Assembly (NCBI GenBank): GCA_036278715.1
Contig: DASUKN010000105.1
Coordinates: forward strand, 1-64,000
Reading direction: 5' to 3'
DNA from: Udaeobacter sp025935755
Lineage (GTDB): Bacteria; Verrucomicrobiota; Verrucomicrobiia; Chthoniobacterales; UBA10450
DNA length: 64,000 bases
The notes under the pieces are model-generated. The model had not been told where the DNA came from and ran no database searches. It saw nothing but the letters and a program-made list of their open reading frames with translations. The stretch's first letter is position 1. Each line of letters starts with the position of its first letter. The position numbers were made by a program, and so were the translations under genes. Positions 41,742 through 50,393 of this stretch are shown piece by piece.

Positions 41742-42140
41742 CTACGTCAGTGCGATGCACTGAAAGGAACTGACGACGTCGTCGGGACCCTTCTCCGCAA
41801 AGAAACTTTCGTAGTAGCCGGGGCCGAGGTCCCAATGCGGGCCTTTGTAATAATCATCGCGATAAAATCGCCACACACCGCTCACGACGATGACGCAGCT
41901 CATTCGGTCGTTCCAATAGTCGCCAACATAATGAAAACTGAGGTTGGTGCGTGCATAAGAACCTTTGAAGCCGATATGGTCGTAAAGGATCAGTTCAGGC
42001 AGACGGGTGATATCCTTAGTGGGTTCTATGTCGACCTTGCCCAGTGCAGAAGAGCGATAGCTCAGGGCGCCGAGGTTCCATTTCATGTCGATGACGCACC
42101 CGTTATCGGGCGACAATTCAATTTTGGATAGTCGTGGCAT
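41742..42140 (-). CDS. Beta/gamma-crystallin-fold protein
   Basis: A 132-aa protein built from two Greek-key motifs of the beta/gamma-crystallin type. The pattern PELILYDHIGFKGSYARTNL with the 'Y-x-x-x-x-F-x-G' signature is followed by YWNDRMSCVIVVSGVWRFYR. A second unit has DDYYKGPHWDLGPGYYESF. Microbial members often bind Ca2+ at N/D-x-x-S/T-S sites; the segment NDRMSC is a partial match. No signal peptide is seen. The role is unknown; some microbial relatives act in stress or as calcium-binding structural proteins. Confidence 0.75.
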   Translation of the reverse strand: MPRLSKIELSPDNGCVIDMKWNLGALSYRSSALGKVDIEPTKDITRLPELILYDHIGFKGSYARTNLSFHYVGDYWNDRMSCVIVVSGVWRFYRDDYYKGPHWDLGPGYYESFFAEKGPDDVVSSFQCIALT

Positions 42141-42246
42141 AAGCGTGCAGGGGCGATGGTTTCCCGTAATTTGATCAGATGAATTCTGCTCTGTCGAGCA
42201 AAGAGATTAACTCCTCCCCCGGAGCTGTGGATCGGCGCGTGCAAAA

Positions 42247-42264
42247 GCGGCGCAACAGCGCCGC
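42247..42264. repeat. Short palindrome in a 275-bp gene-free gap
   Basis: Perfect 7-bp arms GCGGCGC/GCGCCGC around AACA, followed by AGTCCAAAA. It lies in the gap 42141-42415 between the crystallin-like gene and sodC. No gene is supported there. Confidence 0.4.
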
Positions 42265-42415
42265 AGTCCAAAACGTGGCCGTCGTTCAGGAGGTATCTTC
42301 GGCTTCGCTTTTTGGAGTGCGCCGGTGCTCCGGCGGCTTTCCGGGCTATACCGCACCACCAGCGTGGGTTGTTAGCCACCGCAAGCCGGCGACCGCTATC
42401 AGTCGGGTTCTGTAA

Positions 42416-42964
42416 CTATTGACCTTTTGCCCAGCCGATCACACCACACGCAATGCGCGCGCCTGAATCGCCGGATGGTTGTGTCTTCAGATCGTCCGGT
42501 TTTGCGTGGACAACGACCGAGCGGCCAATCGCCGATTTCGCATCGTTCGCCAGCGAAATCTGATGATCTACGTAATCGAGCTTCGCATTGCCGGAAGCGT
42601 CCGCCTCCACATTGCCCATGTCACCCTCGTGCCGCGCGGCTGCGTCAGGCCCGGCATGGGGTTGGTTGCTGGGATTGAAATGCGCGCCAGCGGAGCTGCC
42701 ATCGGCTGCACTGCAATCGCCAAACTCATGGACATGGAAACCGTGGTTGCCGGGCGTGAGCCCGGAAATTTCCGCGTGCACCCGCACTCCACCAGCAACG
42801 GGCGTGAATGTTACGGTTCCGCTGACTTTGTTGCCGGCGATGGGATGCAACACTGCAATGCCCTTTGCTGCCACGGATTTCTCCGCGGGTGTTTGCGCCA
42901 GCGCGATCAAACCGGTGAATGCTGCAAGCACGAGCCCGATGAAGAAAGCTTTGAATGTGTTCAT
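42416..42964 (-). CDS. sodC: Periplasmic Cu/Zn superoxide dismutase
   Basis: A 182-aa exported Cu/Zn superoxide dismutase that turns superoxide into peroxide and oxygen. Signal sequence FKAFFIGLVLAAFTGLIALA. The copper and zinc ligands are in GNHGFHVHEFGDCSAADG, SAGAHFNPSNQPHAGPDAAA and RHEGDMGNVEAD, with a later ligand in VVHAKPDDL. The disulfide cysteines are in FGDCS and ARIACGVIGW. The start used is ATG 42964, directly before the signal; an ATG seven codons earlier is possible. It is divergently placed with respect to nothing functional and stands alone. Confidence 0.93.
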   Translation of the reverse strand: MNTFKAFFIGLVLAAFTGLIALAQTPAEKSVAAKGIAVLHPIAGNKVSGTVTFTPVAGGVRVHAEISGLTPGNHGFHVHEFGDCSAADGSSAGAHFNPSNQPHAGPDAAARHEGDMGNVEADASGNAKLDYVDHQISLANDAKSAIGRSVVVHAKPDDLKTQPSGDSGARIACGVIGWAKGQ

Positions 42965-43098
42965 ATTAGCATTTGTATTTCGCACGAGTCGGCGCGTCCA
43001 GTCGCATCAAAGTTGGCGGCGCGGGTAATACCAAACTTGGACGACAACCCGGTGATGCGGACGCTCACTCACCCCGACGAGCAAGCTGCGCGATTGCC

Positions 43099-43332
43099 CT
43101 AAGCGCGATCTTTCAATTGCGTCGCGCCTGACGTCCGTGCGCAGTGGACGCAGCAAAAGATGTTTCCATCCGCTTCCACACCGTGACCAACAATGCGGCA
43201 GTTGCAGTGCGGGCAAACAGGCGCCAGCGCGTGGATCGCGCACTCGAAGCTATCGAAGGTGTGACGTTCTCCGCCAATGACAACTTCAAACGCCTTGTCA
43301 TAATCGTTCTCGCAAACTTCACATGTAGCCAT
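43099..43332 (-). CDS. Small double zinc-ribbon protein, unknown
   Basis: A 77-aa protein with several cysteine pairs: ATCEVCENDYDKAFEV at the N-terminus, SFECAIHALAPVCPHCNCRI in the middle, and FCCVHCARTSG at the end. A segment GERHTFDSFECA is well conserved in similar small proteins from diverse bacteria, and the arrangement implies two zinc sites. Function unknown. Confidence 0.7.
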   Translation of the reverse strand: MATCEVCENDYDKAFEVVIGGERHTFDSFECAIHALAPVCPHCNCRIVGHGVEADGNIFCCVHCARTSGATQLKDRA

Positions 43333-43576
43333 ACAGAATTCCTTCGCGCGAGATGGGGCTCGCGGCGGTGTACATTTTCCGTTGCAAATGGAATTCAGCG
43401 GCCAACCGCAGGCATCTCAGGGCTGCGCGCAAAATTAGCCTCCGGAACTCCGGTCCAGCGGTGAGTGTGCCGGGTCCGTTCGTTACCCTTACGCTACAGC
43501 GCGAAGCCAAAGAGCAGCGCGTCTTCCGCCAGTAGAGATGACTCGGGAAAGTGATACTTTTGACCGGAGACACGCC

Positions 43577-44062
43577 ATGGAGATACCGAAACAACTGATC
43601 GATTGCTTGAATGAATACAAGGTGCCGTACGAAACTTTACGCCACTCCGAAGCAGTCACGGCGCAACGGATCGCTCAAGCCGAGCACATCAAGGGCCGGC
43701 ATCAAGCGAAAGTCGTGATGCTGAAATCTGCGGATCAATATTTGATGGCCGTGCTGTCAGCAGATCACCACATCGACATGGAAAAAATTGAGAGGACGAT
43801 CGGAAAACCTGTCTCTCTTGCCAGGGAAACTGAATTCAAATCACTGTTCCCGGATTCCGTGATCGGAGCGATGCCTCCGTTTGGGAATCTTTACGGTCTG
43901 CAGACTTACGTCGACAAAGATCTGGCCGAACAAGACTATATCGTGTTCGAAGCCGGCACTCACACTGACGGCATAAAAATGAGCTACAGCGATTATGCCC
44001 GGATCGTGAAGCCAACGGTGGGAGATCTGGCGATTAAACTTCACCCCATGAAAGGAGCTTGA
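43577..44062 (+). CDS. YbaK/EbsC-type aminoacyl-tRNA deacylase family protein
   Basis: A 161-aa single-domain protein of the YbaK/ProX editing family, which hydrolyses mischarged aminoacyl-tRNAs. Segments PYETLRHSEAVTAQRIAQAE, KVVMLKSADQYLMAVLSADH, and the pocket loop FPDSVIGAMPPFGNLYGLQT are characteristic. The exact tRNA substrate is not evident. ATG 43577 has GGAG upstream. It is 7 bp before the nfeD gene, so the two may be one transcript. Confidence 0.85.
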   Translation: MEIPKQLIDCLNEYKVPYETLRHSEAVTAQRIAQAEHIKGRHQAKVVMLKSADQYLMAVLSADHHIDMEKIERTIGKPVSLARETEFKSLFPDSVIGAMPPFGNLYGLQTYVDKDLAEQDYIVFEAGTHTDGIKMSYSDYARIVKPTVGDLAIKLHPMKGA

Positions 44063-44069
44063 GCTGACG

Positions 44070-45431
44070 ATGGGTGGCGGAGCTCTGCGACGCCGATCGA
44101 AGGAATGCGAGCGTTATTCGCGAGCTCCCGGAGCTCGTCCCTCCATTTGCGTCCTTGCTCTGCTGCTCTGTCTCGCCAGCGCATCGGCGTCGGAGGCTTT
44201 AGCTGCGGATAGAGTTGGTTTCATCAACGTCGACGGCGCGATCGGACCTGCGACAGCAAGTTATATTTCGCGAAGCATCGAAGAAGCGAAGGCACAAAAT
44301 GTCGGCTGCCTGGTGATTCAGCTTAATACGCCGGGCGGTCTGCTCGATTCGACGCAGAAAATCGTGCAAAGCTTCCTCGGCTCTCCGGTGCCGATCGTCG
44401 TGTATGTTGCGCCGACTGGCGCGACGGCAACCAGCGCCGGCTGTTTTATTACGCTCGCGGCTAATGTCGCCGCAATGGCGCCCGCCACCACGATCGGCGC
44501 GGCGCATCCGGTTTCCATCGGCGGTTTCCCTGGCGGCGGCGAAGAAAAGCCCGACGAAACCATGAAGCAGAAGCTTGAGAACTTTTCCGTCAGCTACATG
44601 GAAACCATCGCGGGCAAGCGGCAGCGCAACGTTGAATGGGCAAAGTCCGCCGTAAAAGAGAGCGCTTCGATCACCGCGCAGAAGGCGCTGGAATTGAAAG
44701 TCATTGATTTGATCGCGACCGATATGAACGATCTCCTCCAAAAACTGAACGGACGTGTCGTGGAGGGAAAACCGCTGAACACTAGCGGGGCGCAAGTGAT
44801 TGAGATTAAGATGTCGCCGGCCGAGCGTGTATTTCAAAAGCTGTGGCGACCGGAAGTCATGTTCATCCTTATGCTGGTCGCGATCTACGGAATCATCGGA
44901 GAACTGAGTTCGCCCGGAGCAATTCTTCCCGGCGTGGTTGGAGCGATTGCGTTGATTCTGGCGCTTTATCTGGCGGCGATCCTGCCGGTCAACGTGGCGG
45001 GACTCGTGTTGATCGCGCTGGCGATGGCTCTTTTCATCTTTGATTTATACACGCCTACACACGGGGTGCTCACGGTGGGCGGAATTATTGCGTTTCTGAT
45101 TGGCTCGCTCATGCTATTTAATCGAGCAGATCCACTTTTTCGTTTGTCATTGAGCTTCATCATTCCTGCAACACTCGTCACCGCGGCCTTCTTCGTTTTT
45201 GTCATCGGAAAAGGAGTGCGCGCACAAATGCTGCCGATAAAAGTTGGTAAAGAAACGCTTATCGGAAGAACTGTGACCACCGTAACTCCGGTTGATTCGC
45301 GCAACGGGAGAATTTTTGTCGAAGGCGAATACTGGAACGCGGTCAGCGATTCACCAATTGGAAAAGACGAAGAAGCTGAGATTACGGCGGTGCAGGGCTT
45401 AACCTTGAAATTGAAGAGAAGACCTCATTGA
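44070..45431 (+). CDS. NfeD-family membrane-bound serine protease (full-length, ClpP-class)
   Basis: A 453-aa protein of the full-length NfeD type. After a signal segment (SICVLALLLCLASASASEAL) comes a periplasmic ClpP-like Ser-Lys protease domain: VGFINVDGAIGPATASYISR, VIQLNTPGGLLDSTQKIV, PTGATATSAGCFITLAANVA (catalytic Ser), and a Lys in the RNVEWAKSAVKES stretch. Then four hydrophobic helices (MFILMLVAIYGIIGEL onward) and a C-terminal OB fold (LIGRTVTTVTPVDSRNGRIF). Relatives cleave stomatin-like partners; a slipin gene is at 38522. It follows the YbaK-type gene by 7 bp. Confidence 0.9.
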   Translation: MGGGALRRRSKECERYSRAPGARPSICVLALLLCLASASASEALAADRVGFINVDGAIGPATASYISRSIEEAKAQNVGCLVIQLNTPGGLLDSTQKIVQSFLGSPVPIVVYVAPTGATATSAGCFITLAANVAAMAPATTIGAAHPVSIGGFPGGGEEKPDETMKQKLENFSVSYMETIAGKRQRNVEWAKSAVKESASITAQKALELKVIDLIATDMNDLLQKLNGRVVEGKPLNTSGAQVIEIKMSPAERVFQKLWRPEVMFILMLVAIYGIIGELSSPGAILPGVVGAIALILALYLAAILPVNVAGLVLIALAMALFIFDLYTPTHGVLTVGGIIAFLIGSLMLFNRADPLFRLSLSFIIPATLVTAAFFVFVIGKGVRAQMLPIKVGKETLIGRTVTTVTPVDSRNGRIFVEGEYWNAVSDSPIGKDEEAEITAVQGLTLKLKRRPH

Positions 45432-45535
45432 GAACATCAATGCACGCAACAAATCTGGATGAGGATGGGTTGTATGCAGGGAGACGTAGGCTGAACGAGA
45501 ACCCGACTCCTGAAGGCTTAATGAAAAATCTCGCC

Positions 45536-45566
45536 TTGACGATTGCGGTCTTATTTCCGATATAGG
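45536..45566 (+). promoter_or_regulatory. Candidate sigma-70 promoter upstream of bamA
   Basis: TTGACG at 45536-45541 and TATAGG at 45561-45566 are separated by 19 bp, 49 bp before the bamA start. Spacing is slightly long. They lie in the 183-bp gap after the nfeD gene, which holds nothing else identifiable. Confidence 0.35.
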
Positions 45567-45614
45567 CGCCTGTCCTGCGTCGGTTTGGGTTGCGTGGGGC
45601 TGCGCTTCTGACAT

Positions 45615-47948
45615 ATGCAACGTTTTTGTGGATGGATGCGCCCCCCGCCGATTGCGATCTGGGTCGCCTCCTTTTGTACGCTTTTTACTGCCATAGTGGT
45701 CCGGGCACAGGCGCCTCCGTCGGCTCCCGGTCCGCCCGTGATCCGTTCCCTCGAGGTCCAGTACACAGGGCCCGCAACGATTAGCAAAGAGCGGATTCTG
45801 GCGCAGATGCGCACAAAAGTCGGCCAGGTGTATTCGAACGAAATCGTGCAGGAAGACATCAAGACGCTGTACAAAACCGGCTACATTCGAAACGTCCGAA
45901 TCTATGCGCAGCCAGAAGGGGATGGCGTGAAGGTGATTGTTGCCGTGCAGACCCGCGCGATTGTGCGCGAAATCGAAATTACCGGCGCGGAACGGGTCAA
46001 ACCAAAAAGACTGCGCAAAGAAATCAAAGTGCAGCTCAATCATGCGGTTGACGAACAGGCACTCGAGGAATCCCGCGAAAAAATGATTGAAGTTTACCAG
46101 TCGCACGGATTCAACGACGTCACGATTGAATTCCGCGTAGATCCAATCGACGAGAAGCGCGGCACCGCGCGTGTCGTTTTCAGTGTTAACGAAGGCGTTA
46201 GAGGTGCGATAAGCCAGGTTCGTTTTGAGGGCAACGCGCACATTAAGACTGCCACACTGCGCAAACAGATGAAAACCCGCGGCAGATCCCTCATCTATTT
46301 CATGGATAAGACGGGCCGGTTGGATGAAGTGCAGTTAGAGCAGGACCTCGATAAAATCCGCGAATATTACCAAAACCACGGCTTCATCGACGTGGAAATA
46401 AAAGAGGTGCGTAAAGATCGCACTCCGAAGGGCCCGATGATTATCACGATCGTGATAGTGGAGGGTCCACAATATCATGTCCGTAACCTCGCAATTACCG
46501 GTTACCAGCACAGCTCCGAGAAATTGATTCGCGCCTTTCTAAAAATGAAAGAGGGCAGCGTTTATTCGCCAAAGCAACTGCATGATGACGCCAAGGCGGT
46601 GGCCGACGCGTACGGCAGCGGAGGCTACGTCGATCTGGTGATTACACCCGAGGCGATACCGGCCGGACCAACTCTCGTCGACATTCACTACAACATCGAT
46701 GAGGGCACGCGCTCGTTTGTGAACCGGATAGATATTCAGGGCAACACCCGCACAAAGGACAAGGTTATCCGTCGCGAAGTGCTGGTCGCTCCGGGAGACG
46801 TTTTCAACACGGTTCGTGTAGACACTACGAAGAAGCGTCTGGAAAACCTGGGTTACTTCGCGAAAGTCGAGACGTATCCCGAGGATACAGATATACCCGG
46901 TCGGAAAGATCTGACGATCCTCGTCCGCGAAAAGCGCACCGGTTCACTTAGCTTTGGAGGTGGCTTCAGCACGGTCGATAAATTGGTTGGGTTCGCGGAA
47001 CTTACCCAGGGCAATTTCGATCTGTTTAACTGGCCGTCGTTTACTGGCGGCGGGCAGAAGTTCCGTTTGCGTCTCCAATACGGCACCGAGCGTAAAGATT
47101 TTATTCTGGCGATTACAGAACCATATTTGTTCGACCGGCGCCTCGCGCTCACTGGCCAGGCCTTTTACACCGAAGCGAATTACCTGAGTTCTCAGTATGA
47201 CCAGCGTAATTACGGATTCACGTTCGAGATACGCAAGCCGATCGGCACTAACATGTATGGAACGTTGGGGTACACCCTGCAGGACATCGACATTTTCAAC
47301 GTGGATCCCAGTGCGTCTGTATTCATCCTGTCCCAGGCTGGGTCGACCGTCGAAAGCAAAATCTTCTCCAGCCTCGTTTTCGATACGCGTGACAACCCGT
47401 TGCTCACTCGTAAAGGACAACGAGTAACTCTTTCTCCGACTCTCACCGGTGGATTTCTTGGAGGTGACACGCAGGTTTACGGACTCGATTTGGAAGGATC
47501 ACAGTATTTCCATCTGCCATGGGACACCATCCTGCTGATCAATGGGGAAATCGCGACGGTGAGCCAATGGGGAGCCGGCACCGACGTGCCAATTTACGAG
47601 CGGCTTTTCCTCGGCGGCTCAAACAACCTGCGAGGCTTCCCGTTCCGGGAAGTGGGACCAAAGGATGAAAACGGCGAACCGGAAGGGGGCCAATCCATGG
47701 CGCGCACCACGATCGAGTGGACTTTCCCGATCATCGAAAAAGCACGGGGCGCAGTTTTCTACGACATGGGATTTGTGAATAGCGACGCGTGGTCTTTTGG
47801 TTTCAACAACATGGCCTCGGATATCGGCGTCGGACTTCGGCTTGATCTGCCCATCGGTCCACTACGCCTTGATTATGGATACCCGATCATGCGTGACGGC
47901 TATCACGGTGGCGGCCATTTCAACTTCAATGTGGGCTATCAATTTTGA
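45615..47948 (+). CDS. bamA: Outer-membrane protein assembly factor BamA
   Basis: A 777-aa Omp85 protein that inserts beta-barrel proteins into the outer membrane. Signal region WVASFCTLFTAIVVRAQ. Five POTRA repeats follow in residues ~42-440 (for example VIRSLEVQYTGPATISKERI, EIEITGAERVKPKRLRKEIK, QVRFEGNAHIKTATLRKQMK, VNRIDIQGNTRTKDKVIRRE). The 16-strand barrel covers ~450-777. It carries the lid-loop motif family sequence FLGGSNNLRGFPFREVG and ends in a phenylalanine (GHFNFNVGYQF), the usual outer-membrane signal. Together with the Skp homologue 55 bp downstream it shows a Gram-negative envelope. Confidence 0.96.
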   Translation: MQRFCGWMRPPPIAIWVASFCTLFTAIVVRAQAPPSAPGPPVIRSLEVQYTGPATISKERILAQMRTKVGQVYSNEIVQEDIKTLYKTGYIRNVRIYAQPEGDGVKVIVAVQTRAIVREIEITGAERVKPKRLRKEIKVQLNHAVDEQALEESREKMIEVYQSHGFNDVTIEFRVDPIDEKRGTARVVFSVNEGVRGAISQVRFEGNAHIKTATLRKQMKTRGRSLIYFMDKTGRLDEVQLEQDLDKIREYYQNHGFIDVEIKEVRKDRTPKGPMIITIVIVEGPQYHVRNLAITGYQHSSEKLIRAFLKMKEGSVYSPKQLHDDAKAVADAYGSGGYVDLVITPEAIPAGPTLVDIHYNIDEGTRSFVNRIDIQGNTRTKDKVIRREVLVAPGDVFNTVRVDTTKKRLENLGYFAKVETYPEDTDIPGRKDLTILVREKRTGSLSFGGGFSTVDKLVGFAELTQGNFDLFNWPSFTGGGQKFRLRLQYGTERKDFILAITEPYLFDRRLALTGQAFYTEANYLSSQYDQRNYGFTFEIRKPIGTNMYGTLGYTLQDIDIFNVDPSASVFILSQAGSTVESKIFSSLVFDTRDNPLLTRKGQRVTLSPTLTGGFLGGDTQVYGLDLEGSQYFHLPWDTILLINGEIATVSQWGAGTDVPIYERLFLGGSNNLRGFPFREVGPKDENGEPEGGQSMARTTIEWTFPIIEKARGAVFYDMGFVNSDAWSFGFNNMASDIGVGLRLDLPIGPLRLDYGYPIMRDGYHGGGHFNFNVGYQF

Positions 47949-48003
47949 ACGAATATATCAGGTTGCAGTCTAACGCGTTTCGTCCACCATATCCTCTGTT
48001 TCT

Positions 48004-48642
48004 ATGAAAAAGTCTCTGTTAATACTCTCCGCGCTGACGCTTGCTGCTCCGATTGGGGCCTTCGCCCAGGGCAAAATTGGAACGGTCGATATGCAGCGTG
48101 CGTTCAAGGATTACAACAAGACCAAGGATGCCGAGGCAAAGATTAACGAAGCCAAAAATGCTGCTAAAAAGGAATACGACGACCGGGCGGAAGCTTACAA
48201 AAAGGCGCTCGACGAAATCAATAATCTCAACAAGCAGCTTGAGTCTCCAGCACTGAGCGCTGACAAGAAAACCGGGATGGCGAAGGAACGCGATGAAAAA
48301 ATCGCCAATATCAAAAGCATGGAGCGCGAGATCAGTGATTTTCGTCAGACGCGAGAACGCCAGTTGCAGGAGCAATTGATGCGGATGCGCGAGGGAATCG
48401 TGAAAGAAATCACCGACGTTGTTATCGAGAAAGTGAAGACCAAAAGCCTGGATTTTGTGCTGGATAAGTCGGGTATGAGCATCAACGGAGTTCCTGTGGT
48501 GATGTACTCGCCAGAGAATGTTGATTTCACGAACGAAATCATTGAGACCCTGAACAAACCCGGTCGCGCTACAGCTTCGGCCAAACGGCCTGCGGCAGCT
48601 GCATCGGTCAGCCCTGCAGCAGCAAGAGCGACGAAACCCTGA
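48004..48642 (+). CDS. OmpH/Skp-family periplasmic chaperone
   Basis: A 212-aa exported helical protein of the Skp/OmpH family, which carries unfolded outer-membrane proteins to the Bam complex. Signal SLLILSALTLAAPIGAFAQ, then the strand GKIGTVDMQRAFKDYNKTKD and two long charged helices (KEYDDRAEAYKKALDEINNL, ERQLQEQLMRMREGIVKEIT), ending in the paired strand TKSLDFVLDKSGMSINGVPV. An Ala-rich tail (KRPAAAASVSPAAARATKP) is extra. It lies directly after bamA in the standard order and is followed by a terminator. Confidence 0.92.
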   Translation: MKKSLLILSALTLAAPIGAFAQGKIGTVDMQRAFKDYNKTKDAEAKINEAKNAAKKEYDDRAEAYKKALDEINNLNKQLESPALSADKKTGMAKERDEKIANIKSMEREISDFRQTRERQLQEQLMRMREGIVKEITDVVIEKVKTKSLDFVLDKSGMSINGVPVVMYSPENVDFTNEIIETLNKPGRATASAKRPAAAASVSPAAARATKP

Positions 48643-48660
48643 CGTTCGCTTCGAATTTCA

Positions 48661-48697
48661 AAAATACACGCGGGCTAAACTCGCGTGTATTTTTTTG
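48661..48697 (+). terminator. Rho-independent terminator after skp
   Basis: A 12-bp stem, AAAATACACGCG paired with CGCGTGTATTTT, a 9-base loop (GGCTAAACT) and a run of seven T. It begins 19 bp after the skp-like stop codon, closing the bamA-skp unit. Confidence 0.9.
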
Positions 48698-48758
48698 TAC
48701 GGATGAGATCATCGGGCTGACACGTCGATGGTTGTCAGCAGCTGCGATCCTTCAGAGA

Positions 48759-49580
48759 ATGTTTTTTCGAACTGCATTGCTAACAACGAAATGCGCGATC
48801 GTGATTCTGCTCGCGTGCTCCACTGGTTCATTCGCTGCGGATTGGCAGGCAACACTCAGCAAGGAGCCCGCTGGAAATTTCCCGGAGTTGCGCCCTTTGC
48901 GCGCATCCTACCGCTTCGGATGGTCGGGACTCACGGCGGCTACGGGGGAGATTCATTTCAGCAGGCCATCAAACGACAAATTCCAACTCGACGGTACAGG
49001 GCGAACCATTGGCTTCGTTAGGGCGTTGTGGAAACTCGATGTCAATCAACGCGCCATTGCCAATTCACAAACATTGGCTCCTATTGAAACCCAGCAGACG
49101 GAGAGTTATCGATCGAAGAAATTAGTCACCCGCCTCACGTTCACCGACGGTGGAGTAACTCGAGTTCGCACAGAAGGAGAAGGCGCAGCCACCAAGACAA
49201 CGACACGCGATTTCAAATTTCCTCACTTGTTCGATTTGCATTCTGCGGCGCTTTACTTGCGCAGCCAGCCACTCAAAGAAGGAAGCGTTTATCGCCTCGC
49301 AGTTTACCCGGCCACGAACGCTTACCTCGCGACTATCAAAGTAACCGGCCGGGACAAGATCTCGGTACGGGCAGGCACTTACAACGCGATCAAGCTTGAT
49401 CTGCGATTAAAACGCATCGGAAAGAATCTCCAACTGGAACCGCACAAGAAATTCCGTCGTGCCACAATCTGGGTGTCAGACGATGCCGAGCGGCTCATCC
49501 TCCGCATCGAAGCACAAATCTTCGTCGGCACAGTTTTCGCAGAACTGCAGTCAATGCACTTCGATAATCCGAAAGAGTAG
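48759..49580 (+). CDS. DUF3108 domain exported protein
   Basis: A 273-aa exported protein of the DUF3108 family. Signal sequence LLTTKCAIVILLACSTGSFA. The mature domain shows the usual order: LRASYRFGWSGLTAATGEIH, a middle beta region, then KEGSVYRLAVYPATNAYLAT, VRAGTYNAIKLDLRLKRIGK and ATIWVSDDAERLILRIEAQI. The family is periplasmic and uncharacterised, with members that carry a hydrophobic pocket. I start at ATG 48759, before the signal; a TTG at 48732 would add nine residues. Confidence 0.85.
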   Translation: MFFRTALLTTKCAIVILLACSTGSFAADWQATLSKEPAGNFPELRPLRASYRFGWSGLTAATGEIHFSRPSNDKFQLDGTGRTIGFVRALWKLDVNQRAIANSQTLAPIETQQTESYRSKKLVTRLTFTDGGVTRVRTEGEGAATKTTTRDFKFPHLFDLHSAALYLRSQPLKEGSVYRLAVYPATNAYLATIKVTGRDKISVRAGTYNAIKLDLRLKRIGKNLQLEPHKKFRRATIWVSDDAERLILRIEAQIFVGTVFAELQSMHFDNPKE

Positions 49581-49623
49581 CGCATGCGTCTCGCTTGCGA
49601 CGTTAACAAAAGCGCGCGCTACA

Positions 49624-50373
49624 TTAATCGGGTTCCCATTGACCACGGACCGGCGGCCCGGGTGGTGGCCACATCCGCCGGCGATAAGGATTGTGAAACG
49701 GCTGGCGTGGCCCAGGCAACAACCGCAACGCGGAAAGGGTTTCCAGATCCAGCCGACCAGTTACGGACAGTCTCGCTTGCGCTTGATAGGCGCGTAGTGA
49801 GAGTTCCATCGCCGGTCCGTAGATCCCATCGATTTGCTCGCGATACAGTCCGCTCCGGGAGAGGGCGATCTGCGCGGAGACGATCACATTTCGTTGCACG
49901 CCGGGTGGAGCACTCTGAAATGGGGTGCCCGCAAAGACCCCTGCCGATGACCCGGACGGACTCATCGGAGTTGATGGAAAAACCTGCTGCCCTGGTGGAA
50001 CATTGCCGAAAGGCTGAACCGGAGGGGCTGGACTTGCGGTTTGGGTATCGTCGGAAGGCGGCTCGCTCGGCACAGCACCGGTCGCAGGAGTCGGTGACGC
50101 CGTGTTGGTGATTGGTGGAGATGATCCAGAAGATTTAATCCGGAGCGATCGCAACGTCTCATCATTGAGTTCACCGGTGACCTGCAGGCCGTTGCGAATT
50201 TGATAACGACGAATCGCTGCAGTGAGATTCGCATTCGTGTCGCCATTGACTTCACCGTAGTAGAAACCCTCGTCCTTCAACGCCTGCTGCACGCTTTCGA
50301 CGAGTTGGTCCGCCCGCATCAGCATTACCGACCCAATGAAGATCACTACGGTCACTGTGATTCTCACGCTCAT
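49624..50373 (-). CDS. Exported protein with two peptidoglycan-binding domains
   Basis: A 249-aa protein with a signal-type N-terminus (ITVTVVIFIGSVMLMRA) and two copies of the PG_binding_1 three-helix domain: LVESVQQALKDEGFYYGEVN and AAIRRYQIRNGLQVTGELND, then VSAQIALSRSGLYREQIDGI and SLRAYQAQARLSVTGRLDLE. The two are joined by a ~95-residue Pro/Ser-rich linker. It ends in a Pro/Arg-rich tail. It starts 20 bp after the amidase gene, so a wall-binding partner of that enzyme is likely. Confidence 0.85.
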   Translation of the reverse strand: MSVRITVTVVIFIGSVMLMRADQLVESVQQALKDEGFYYGEVNGDTNANLTAAIRRYQIRNGLQVTGELNDETLRSLRIKSSGSSPPITNTASPTPATGAVPSEPPSDDTQTASPAPPVQPFGNVPPGQQVFPSTPMSPSGSSAGVFAGTPFQSAPPGVQRNVIVSAQIALSRSGLYREQIDGIYGPAMELSLRAYQAQARLSVTGRLDLETLSALRLLPGPRQPFHNPYRRRMWPPPGPPVRGQWEPD

Positions 50374-50393
50374 GCGACGTCGAATTCTCCCAG

